From: Candidatus Zixiibacteriota bacterium
GTDB lineage: Bacteria; Zixibacteria; MSB-5A5; GN15; FEB-12
Assembly (NCBI GenBank): GCA_023700785.1
Contig: JAMPYH010000067.1
Location: forward strand, 1 to 10,339
Reading direction: 5' to 3'
Length of the DNA stretch: 10,339 nucleotides
The first letter of the stretch is position 1. Each line of letters starts with the position of its first letter. The notes below the pieces were generated by a model, which saw only the letters and a list, made by a program, of their open reading frames with translations, ran no database searches and had not been told where the DNA came from. Shown one piece after another: positions 4,971-10,339 of the stretch. Both the position numbers and the translations under genes were made by a program.

Positions 4971-5228
4971 TACTTTTAGCATCCCCCCAAAGCCACCGCA
5001 GGCCAATAAATCGCCCGCCCCGTACGACAGGTCAGGACGGGCTTCGATAAAGGAGAAAGAGCTGCTCTTGGCATTTGCGGCGGTTTGTCAGTAAGTATGA
5101 GCGTCACGTCAAGTGAATGTCACGTCGAAGGCAGGGGAGAGACGACTTCCGCGAAAGGCGCGCGTTCCCGCATCAATCGAGCCGACCGGCTGCCCGGCAG
5201 CCGGCCGACTTTTCCGCTCACTACACTG
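4971..5228. other. Gene-free interval between the tRNA-Arg promoter and the cytochrome gene, with two GC-rich hairpins
   Basis: No convincing gene here; the ORFs that touch it are shadows of the cytochrome gene or lack ribosome sites. Hairpin 1: CCGGCTG (5186-5192) / CAGCCGG (5198-5204), extended outward with mismatches. It lies 25 nt after the cytochrome stop and is the likeliest 3' end of that operon, but has a T-run only on the plus-strand side. Hairpin 2: GCCCGCCC (5013-5020) / GGACGGGC (5035-5042), followed on the minus strand by GATTTATT, a weak T-rich tail. Either may end the respiratory operon. Confidence 0.35.
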
Positions 5229-6374
5229 TCACCGGGATGAGTACTGCCCCGGCGGCACCTTTTTGAAATCGCGCTGGTCGTCGTGGCAACTGTCGCACGT
5301 CGGCCTGGCGCCGAACTTCCGGTCGATATGACAGCTCTCGCAATCCAGTTCGAGATGAGTGTCATCCAGTGTCAACCCGACCACCGCGTGACGGAACGCG
5401 CCCGGCTTCCAGTTCTGGTGACATGAGGTACATTCGTTATTCAATTTCGCGATCTTTTTGCCGGTCGGATGACATGAACGACATCCCAGCCGCTCATGGA
5501 ACCTATTCAGCGGCCAGCCGGTCACGGCATGGACAAAGGCCGGTTTCTCCGACATACCGTGGCATTTCGCGCAATTATCCGTGGCGTGGCAGTTCTCGCT
5601 GCAGACCGCGTGAACTTCCTTCATCGATTTTCGCGATGAAACGGTCTTGGCCAGATCATGACAGTAACTGCAGTTCTCCTTTTGGTGACAATCGACACAG
5701 CGCAGGCCGAAGAGATCGACATGCTCGTCATGATGGAAGGTCACGATCGGCCCCTGCTTGTACGGAGTGGTATAGACTTTGGTTTTAGGCGCCTCGGTCT
5801 TGGGGTGAGAGATACCCATGATGTCAGTCTTGTCCACGCCCTTGGCCAGCTTTTTACCTTCGGTCGGAAGGTGGCAGACCACGCACTTGGTGTCATGGCT
5901 CCATTCGCGATGACAACCGAGACACTGGCGGTGATACGCGCCTTTCAGGCCCGGCTGGCGTAGGTTCGTTTCCTCGCCGGACGGCATGTGGCACTCTTTG
6001 CAGGGAGGGATCTTTCCTTCCGGACTGAAGTGGTGGCAGGTACCGCAGTTGTTTCCCATCTGCGCCATACCGGCATGGAGCTTGTGGTTGAAATCGACCG
6101 GCTGGTAAAGGTCGGCGATCTCATCCAGTCGCATGGTATCCGGAGCTTCCGACAGACCATGCTTCGCCTTCCTGGTGTTATGCGCCGCCTGTAGTGTCGG
6201 GCAGGGCTTGAGGCACATATCCTCAGGCGTGGGATTTTTGCAGGTGTGGCAATCCAGACAATTCGGCATGGTCGGCTGGTTGCTTGGCGTTGGCGCCGCC
6301 ATCAGCGGCAGTGCGGCCAGGAGAACCAGCGCGATCGATAGAGTCGTTATATACAGAACGCGATCCGTACGCAT
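5229..6374 (-). CDS. Periplasmic multihaem cytochrome c (about 13 haem sites)
   Basis: A 381-aa protein. Residues 1-27 form a Sec signal peptide ending PLMAA. Twelve CXXCH motifs begin at residues 39, 110, 125, 151, 164, 226, 235, 268, 298, 315, 345 and 360, and there is one CX3CH (CSENCH, 258-263), so up to 13 c-type haems in the periplasm. Many non-motif histidines (for example FHHDEH at 213-218, FNHKLH at 95-100, RFH at 291-293) could be distal ligands, which fits low-potential bis-His haems of the cytochrome c3/c7-like class. The first haem motif is embedded in a cysteine cluster, C39-x2-C42H-x-C45 and later C54-x3-C58-P, that looks half ferredoxin-like. The start lies one base after the stop of the membrane subunit gene, so translation is coupled. 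Likely role: carries electrons between the membrane HybB/NrfD subunit with its Fe-S partner and a periplasmic donor or acceptor. The direction and the final partner cannot be told. Confidence 0.93.
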   Translation of the reverse strand: MRTDRVLYITTLSIALVLLAALPLMAAPTPSNQPTMPNCLDCHTCKNPTPEDMCLKPCPTLQAAHNTRKAKHGLSEAPDTMRLDEIADLYQPVDFNHKLHAGMAQMGNNCGTCHHFSPEGKIPPCKECHMPSGEETNLRQPGLKGAYHRQCLGCHREWSHDTKCVVCHLPTEGKKLAKGVDKTDIMGISHPKTEAPKTKVYTTPYKQGPIVTFHHDEHVDLFGLRCVDCHQKENCSYCHDLAKTVSSRKSMKEVHAVCSENCHATDNCAKCHGMSEKPAFVHAVTGWPLNRFHERLGCRSCHPTGKKIAKLNNECTSCHQNWKPGAFRHAVVGLTLDDTHLELDCESCHIDRKFGARPTCDSCHDDQRDFKKVPPGQYSSR

Positions 6375-6375
6375 C

Positions 6376-7638
6376 TTACTTATTCCTTTTCGCGGCGACC
6401 GGTGAGAGATTCGGACCGACTGTCATAGCCGGTTGCTCGATCGGGTGAGCGGCGATCACCGGGAAGTTGATAACGATAAAGCGATAGACCAACACCAACG
6501 CGCAGATCAACCCGACCGTCACCATGATCTCGGTGATAGCCGGGAAGTAGGTATTGGTCGAATAGAGCGGTTTGTAGGCGACGAGAAAGACGTTGATCCG
6601 ATTCAGCGCGACTCCACCAACTACCAGGCAGGCGGCGGTGAACAATCCAGTGATACTGGCGCGGACTTTCGGCATCGCCAGCAAGATCACCGGGGCGAGG
6701 ACGCCGAGCAGGATCTCGATCCACCACATCAGCGACTGCACTGAACCCTCAAGAGCGAACGGCCAAACTTCGCGGATGGTGATATCACCGATCTTAAACG
6801 CGAAGTAGGTGCCCAGCAGGAACGGAGTGTAGGCCGCCAGGGATGACAGCACGTTGGTCTCCGGTTTCAGCTTAAACGACCGGGAGGCCAGCACCGACTC
6901 GAATATCACCATTGGGAAACCGACCGCGATAGCGGAGAGCAGGAAAAGCAGGGGTGATATCGGCGTGTACCAGAGCGGGTGCATCTTGGTCGGCGCGATC
7001 ACCATCAGAGTTCCCAGGGAGGATTGATGCAGGCATGAGAGCACACACCCCGCGATGATGAAGAGCGACACAAACCGGACGAAGGTCTTGTCAATCAGCG
7101 TGAGCAGACGTTCCGACAGGCTGTTGAGTTTCGCCAGCATCCCCGGCAGGTTGACTTTCCCCCTGAAGCGCTCTACCAGGATCGGCATGAACTCGACATA
7201 GAGGACAGTCAGATAGACCATCACGCACATGCCGACCTCAAACAGCACCGAGTTCCCCTGCCACATCGACGGGAGCATCGGATGCCAGACATTATAGTAA
7301 CGCCCGAGATCCGCGAGCAGTCCGATCACCACGAACGTATAGCCGAGCATGGCGGTGATCAGCGCGGGGCGGGTGATGACATGGAACTTGTCTTTGTGAA
7401 AAACATCCGCCAACGCGGCGGTGGTGAATCCACCCGCGGCCAGCGCGACGCCGGACGCGACATCGATCGCGATCCAGATCCCCCACGGCCACTGGTCGTC
7501 AAGATTGGTGGCGGCGCCGATGCCAAAGAGCAGGCGGTACGCGTACGCCAGCATCCCGGCCACCATGATCCCAAAGACCACCTTGGTCCCTTTGGTAAAG
7601 AACTTTGCCTTGACCGGCACGGCGATGTCATGACTCAT
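6376..7638 (-). CDS. HybB/NrfD-family integral membrane quinone-interacting subunit
   Basis: A 420-aa polytopic protein; E. coli HybB is about 390 aa. I count roughly ten hydrophobic helices, from FGIMVAGMLAYAYRLLFGIG (about 22-41) to the helix ending near residue 395. Family hallmarks visible include PWGIWIAIDVASG with ALAAGGF (residues about 48-67), 'FH.ITRPALITAMLGY', 'DLGR', 'LFEVGMCVMVYL', 'CLHQSSLGTLMVIAPTKMHPLWYTP', 'VIFESVLASR' and 'RINVFLVAY'. HybB/PsrC/NrfD proteins have no haem; they bind menaquinone in the membrane and exchange electrons with a periplasmic Fe-S subunit. The ATG at 7638 overlaps the end of the Fe-S gene by 11 bp, and the stop is one base before the cytochrome start, so the three form a coupled operon. 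No hydrogenase genes are here, so the name HybB describes the fold and not hydrogen metabolism. Confidence 0.93.
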   Translation of the reverse strand: MSHDIAVPVKAKFFTKGTKVVFGIMVAGMLAYAYRLLFGIGAATNLDDQWPWGIWIAIDVASGVALAAGGFTTAALADVFHKDKFHVITRPALITAMLGYTFVVIGLLADLGRYYNVWHPMLPSMWQGNSVLFEVGMCVMVYLTVLYVEFMPILVERFRGKVNLPGMLAKLNSLSERLLTLIDKTFVRFVSLFIIAGCVLSCLHQSSLGTLMVIAPTKMHPLWYTPISPLLFLLSAIAVGFPMVIFESVLASRSFKLKPETNVLSSLAAYTPFLLGTYFAFKIGDITIREVWPFALEGSVQSLMWWIEILLGVLAPVILLAMPKVRASITGLFTAACLVVGGVALNRINVFLVAYKPLYSTNTYFPAITEIMVTVGLICALVLVYRFIVINFPVIAAHPIEQPAMTVGPNLSPVAAKRNK

Positions 7639-8545
7639 GGCGGTCCTCCTCCCGGGCGACTTTCTTCTTCCGTTCGTTGAAGGTGTACATCCCGAGCGCT
7701 AACAGTCCGTACAGCGCGACAGGCGGGACAAACCCTTTGAAGACCGCATGCTGGATCTTCTCGGTCCTGGGCGGAATAGGTTCGCTCGTCAGTGTGGGCA
7801 ATTCAGTCGTCGTGAACGGCGCTCCGGCGAGATACATCCAGCCTGTGCCGCCGATCTCATGTTCGCCATAGATATGATGCTCGTACTTGTCCGGCTGGGC
7901 GAGGATCCGCTCACGCGCCAGTTGGATCAGTTCGCCACGCTTGGCGAAAGTCAGCGCCTCGTTCGGACAGATCGCCACGCAGGCCGGCTTTTTACCTTCG
8001 GACGTGATCCGTTCGTAGCAGAACGTGCACTTCCGGACGACCGGGTCGAGCGCGTTGTCGTATTCATACGCCGGGATCTGGAAGGGACAGGCAACCATGC
8101 AGTAGCGGCAGCCGATGCACTTCCAGGCATCGTAGGTCACCGGTCCTTCCTTCTGTTTTTCCAGCGCCCCGACAATACAGGCGGAGGCACAAGCCGGCGC
8201 GTTGCAATGCATACACTGCACTTTAATCGCGAACTTTTTGTCCGGTTCGTCGGGATCCGGATACTGGTTGACTACCGTGTAAGCGGATTTGTCCGGCCGA
8301 CGGTGCCGGGCGAAAACCGACTTATCCTCAAACGCCTTCAACTCCTGGGTAGGGAGGTGGTTCTGGTCGTTGCACGCCCACTCGCATTTGCGGCAGCCGA
8401 TACAGGCGACTGTATCCACCAGGACTCCGAAGTTGTCAGAAAAGTCGGCCGAGGTCGATTCGGTAGAGGCTGTAGCCTTGCCGGCGACAAGGACCGCCGA
8501 GCCGGCCGCAGCTATCTTGAAAAAATCTCGTCGCTGCAGAGTCAT
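7628..8545 (-). CDS. HybA-like Tat-exported 4x[4Fe-4S] ferredoxin subunit with C-terminal membrane anchor
   Basis: A 305-aa protein. The N-terminus MTLQRRDFFK followed by AAAGSAVLVAGKATAS is a twin-arginine signal, so the folded Fe-S protein is sent to the periplasm. Sixteen cysteines form four clusters: C48/51/54/58, C111/114/119/123, C143/146/149/153 and C173/176/189/193, the last with the long C-x2-C-x12-C-x3-C spacing typical of DmsB/HybA/NrfC relatives. A single hydrophobic segment near residues 271-289 followed by ERKKK is the C-terminal anchor found in HybA. It passes electrons between the HybB-like quinone subunit and the cytochrome c encoded behind it. The start at ATG 8545 has GAGGAGA about 9 nt upstream. 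It is the first gene of the operon, below an exact consensus promoter and a palindromic operator. Confidence 0.94.
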   Translation of the reverse strand: MTLQRRDFFKIAAAGSAVLVAGKATASTESTSADFSDNFGVLVDTVACIGCRKCEWACNDQNHLPTQELKAFEDKSVFARHRRPDKSAYTVVNQYPDPDEPDKKFAIKVQCMHCNAPACASACIVGALEKQKEGPVTYDAWKCIGCRYCMVACPFQIPAYEYDNALDPVVRKCTFCYERITSEGKKPACVAICPNEALTFAKRGELIQLARERILAQPDKYEHHIYGEHEIGGTGWMYLAGAPFTTTELPTLTSEPIPPRTEKIQHAVFKGFVPPVALYGLLALGMYTFNERKKKVAREEDRHES

Positions 8546-8564
8546 GTACTTTTTCTCCTCAGTG

Positions 8565-8582
8565 CTGTGAAATATTTCACAA
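8565..8582. promoter_or_regulatory. Rex-like (or CRP/FNR-family) palindromic operator before the respiratory operon
   Basis: TGTGAAATATTTCACA (8566-8581) is a perfect 16-bp palindrome. With flanks it matches the Rex consensus TTGTGAAATATTTCACAA at 17 of 18 positions; only the first T is C here. It also satisfies TGTGA-N6-TCACA, the CRP-type consensus, so the family is not certain. It lies between the promoter and the ribosome site, about 20 bp before the ATG. This suits a repressor better than an activator and so favours Rex, the NADH/NAD+ sensing repressor of respiratory and fermentative genes. Confidence 0.65.
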
Positions 8583-8612
8583 TCACCGTTACTTTACTAC
8601 CATTATCGACTT

Positions 8613-8641
8613 ATTATACCATGATTGTTAGCCGATGTCAA
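8613..8641 (-). promoter_or_regulatory. Exact-consensus sigma-70 promoter of the respiratory operon
   Basis: On the minus strand TTGACA (8636-8641), a 17-nt spacer and TATAAT (8613-8618) match the housekeeping consensus at all 12 positions with ideal spacing. The start would be near 8606, giving a leader of about 60 nt. A promoter this strong usually needs a repressor, in keeping with the palindrome just downstream. Confidence 0.85.
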
Positions 8642-8795
8642 CCAATCTCAGGACAAAGTCAATCTTTTTCTTGGAGGAGGCGGCATGATATTTGACAAAA
8701 AACACCATCTTTTACAGCGGGCTTCTCGCTTGCACGAGAGATTGTACCGACCGTTCTCATTGCATCAGCCCGAGTTTCGATTGTACAAACCTCTG

Positions 8796-8828
8796 CAAAA
8801 AGAAAGACAGCCGCCGGCGCGGCTGTCT
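8796..8828 (-). terminator. Rho-independent terminator of the RlmI-type gene
   Basis: On the minus strand AGACAGCCGC (8819-8828) pairs with GCGGCTGTCT (8805-8814) over 10 bp with a 4-nt loop, followed by a T-rich tail TTCTTTTTG. It lies 42 nt after the stop at 8870 and separates that gene from the respiratory operon. Confidence 0.9.
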
Positions 8829-8869
8829 CGGATCGTTTACTGATCAGTGCTATATTCCCGTGATTCAGA

Positions 8870-10057
8870 TCATCGGTTAACCTGGCAAACCAGTGTTTTG
8901 AGGTAAGCCGCCTCGGGGAAATAGACCGACACCGGATGATCCGACGATTGCCTGACAACCTTGAGCAGGTTGAGATAGACCCCATTCTGCACCGAACCCC
9001 GCCGAAGCGTATGGCAAAAGTCATCTTCGGTAAAGAAAGCCGAGCAGCTCGAAGTAATAAACAGCCCGCCCGGGTTAACCAGCCGCATCGCGGCCCGGTT
9101 AACAAAATGGTAGGCCTTTCGTCCCGCCTCAGTGTCCCGTTGCGACTTTATCAGCGCCGGCGGATCGACCAGGACCACATCATATCGCTCAGTCGGATTA
9201 GCCCCGAGCCATTTGAAAATATCAACTGATTCAGTTGAGGCGTTGCCGTTGGTCAAGCCATTCAGACCGATCTGAAGCGGACAGAGGCCGAGCGCGGCTT
9301 CCGATGCATCGATCTGGTGCAGCGACTTCGCGCCTCCCGCCAAGGCCGCTACACCGCTCGCGCCGGTATAAGAGAAGAGATTCAGGACCGATCGATCCCT
9401 GGTCAAGTGCAGGATCTCGGTGCGAAGATCCTTCTGGTCGAGATAGAATCCGGTCTTCTGACCGTCGGACGGATTGGCGAAGAACTTCAGACCGTTCTCG
9501 TGGAACTCCACACAGCCCGGCTTCTCGCCATACAGCAGATTGCTGACCTCGTTTAGTTGCTCGTCCCGACGAGAGACGAGGTCGCTCCGCTCGATTATGC
9601 TGGACGGTTTGAAGATCTTGATCAGTGCTTCCACGATCTCATGCCGGAGATTCTCGATACCGGCGGTGGAGAGCTGGATCACCAATACGGTATCGTAGCG
9701 ATCAACCACCAGCCCGGGGATGCCATCGGATTCCCCAAACACCACCCGGTAGCCGGTGACATTGGTTCCGTCACCATACCCCCAGAGGCGGCGACGATCA
9801 TCGGCTTCGCGTATCTTCTGCGTGAACCAGTCGATATCCAGGTAGGCTTTGCCAAAATCGAACACGCGAATGGCAATGGTTCCGTGAGCGGAGTAGGTGC
9901 CGGTACCCAGGATCGTCCCGGGCGGATCGGTGACATGGACAACCGAGCCATGCGGCAGATCATCCGGTCGGCCGGTTAAGGCGCCGGAAAATATCCAGGG
10001 ATGTCGAAAAGAGATCGACGCGAGTTTGTCAGGTTTGAGCGTGAGCGTTCGATACAT
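8870..10057 (-). CDS. rlmI: RlmI-type 23S rRNA (cytosine-C5) methyltransferase
   Basis: A 395-aa protein, the same length as E. coli RlmI (396 aa), which makes m5C1962 in 23S rRNA using S-adenosylmethionine. Residues 1-75 form the PUA-like RNA-binding domain (RHPWIFSGAL at 18-27). A central domain follows with GIPGLVVDRYD (112-122). The Rossmann-fold methyltransferase part carries GQKTGFYLDQ (199-208), motif I LNLFSYTGASGVAALAGGA (225-243), VDPPAL (297-302) and SSCS (336-339), where the cysteine is the probable catalytic residue. The C-terminus has the usual DHP...YFPE..YLK block. I chose ATG 10057, with GAGG just upstream, because the family begins right before the PUA domain; the reading frame stays open to 10189 but that part has no family character. 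The motif-IV context DPPAL differs slightly from DPPxF of E. coli. The gene follows tRNA-Pro by about 150 bp and may be partly read from it. The symbol is assigned by family; the exact target site is not proven. Confidence 0.88.
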   Translation of the reverse strand: MYRTLTLKPDKLASISFRHPWIFSGALTGRPDDLPHGSVVHVTDPPGTILGTGTYSAHGTIAIRVFDFGKAYLDIDWFTQKIREADDRRRLWGYGDGTNVTGYRVVFGESDGIPGLVVDRYDTVLVIQLSTAGIENLRHEIVEALIKIFKPSSIIERSDLVSRRDEQLNEVSNLLYGEKPGCVEFHENGLKFFANPSDGQKTGFYLDQKDLRTEILHLTRDRSVLNLFSYTGASGVAALAGGAKSLHQIDASEAALGLCPLQIGLNGLTNGNASTESVDIFKWLGANPTERYDVVLVDPPALIKSQRDTEAGRKAYHFVNRAAMRLVNPGGLFITSSCSAFFTEDDFCHTLRRGSVQNGVYLNLLKVVRQSSDHPVSVYFPEAAYLKTLVCQVNR

Positions 10058-10210
10058 AGACCTCGCCCTCCAATTCGTTGCCGCGACGCTGGTGATAGTT
10101 ACGATGTCGTGCGAGTTATATGCGAGTTTGCGGGTCAGCGAACATTCGCCTGGAGGACGTGGGGGACTGCCGACTCCATTCGCGATCATTCGAGGGACTG
10201 ATCCACTTTA

Positions 10211-10284
10211 TCGGGGTGAGAGGATTTGAACCTCCGACACCTTGCTCCCAAAGCAAGTGCGCTACCAGGCTGCGCCACACCCCG
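10211..10284 (-). tRNA. tRNA-Pro, anticodon TGG
   Basis: On the minus strand the acceptor CGGGGTG pairs fully with CACCCCG, the D arm is GCGC/GCGC, the anticodon stem CTTGC/GCAAG encloses TTTGGGA (anticodon TGG), and the T arm GGAGG/CCTCT-type has TTCGAAT. CCA is not encoded. It decodes CCA and, by wobble, other Pro codons. Confidence 0.95.
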
Positions 10285-10298
10285 ATTTCCCTACAAAA

Positions 10299-10327
10299 AT
10301 GATAGTCCTTATCTCGTTCTAAGTCAA
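10299..10327 (-). promoter_or_regulatory. Promoter of tRNA-Pro
   Basis: TTGACT (10322-10327), a 17-nt spacer and TATCAT (10299-10304) on the minus strand are each one base from consensus. The predicted start is about 8 nt before the mature tRNA 5' end. Confidence 0.7.
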
Positions 10328-10339
10328 GACATCTCTTGA

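Noticed and set aside
6376..8545. Hydrogenase-2 operon
   Set aside because: The HybA- and HybB-like genes are present but no large or small NiFe subunit or maturation genes; the third gene is a cytochrome c instead.
7748..8695. 315-aa plus-strand reading frame opposite the Fe-S subunit gene
   Set aside because: It is an antisense shadow of a gene with sixteen correctly spaced cysteines; it also runs through the promoter of that gene.
8685..8843. Plus-strand small ORF with a GGAGGAGG-like ribosome site
   Set aside because: It reads through the terminator hairpin of the opposite gene, has a basic low-complexity product and no promoter of its own is evident. The ribosome-like match is probably chance.
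10058..10189. 44-residue N-terminal extension of the RlmI-type protein
   Set aside because: The family starts at the PUA domain right after Met 10057; the extension has no family similarity and would leave almost no room before tRNA-Pro.

Overview
This window of roughly 53-55% GC comes from a Gram-negative bacterium. Evidence for an outer membrane and periplasm includes a TonB-type C-terminal domain, a probable lipoprotein, a Tat-exported iron-sulfur protein and a periplasmic multihaem cytochrome c. The periplasmic respiratory module, the exported hypothetical proteins and the dispersed palindromic intergenic repeats suggest an uncultured, probably anaerobic or facultative lineage. Candidate division Zixibacteria or a relative would fit, but this is a guess from gene style and no marker gene here settles it. 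Almost all genes lie on the minus strand; the exception is one lipoprotein gene on the plus strand.

Layout from left to right. 1-264 (-) is the N-terminal part of an AHSA1/SRPBCC protein running off the edge, with an inverted-repeat operator over its likely -10 region. 473-907 (-) is a CoA-binding protein of the YccU type. 1012-1648 (+) holds a good sigma-70 promoter, a leader of about 180 nt, a small DUF5666-like lipoprotein gene and a clean terminator. 1706-2032 is gene-free and full of palindromic repeats. 2033-4572 (-) is a four-gene cluster of exported or membrane-anchored proteins: a 260-aa secreted protein, a 186-aa single-pass protein, a 65-aa cysteine-rich secreted peptide and a 285-aa TonB-like protein. 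This cluster lies between two inverted copies of a 53-bp hairpin repeat (1858-1910 and 4700-4752). 4843-4916 (-) is tRNA-Arg(TCT) with its own promoter.

5229-8545 (-) is a tightly coupled three-gene respiratory operon. It encodes a HybA-like 4x[4Fe-4S] Tat protein, a HybB/NrfD-family integral membrane quinone-interacting subunit, and a periplasmic cytochrome c with 12 CXXCH motifs and one CX3CH motif. No hydrogenase subunits are present, so this is best read as a quinone/periplasmic electron conduit. It is preceded by an exact TTGACA-N17-TATAAT promoter and, downstream of it, a 16-bp perfect palindrome matching 17 of 18 positions of the Rex (NADH/NAD+ sensor) operator consensus. The palindrome also fits TGTGA-N6-TCACA (CRP-type).

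8870-10057 (-) encodes an RlmI-type 23S rRNA methyltransferase with a strong terminator at its end. 10211-10284 (-) is tRNA-Pro(TGG) with its own promoter at the right edge.

The best candidates for something undescribed are the exported four-gene cassette between inverted repeats and the probable redox-controlled electron-transfer operon.
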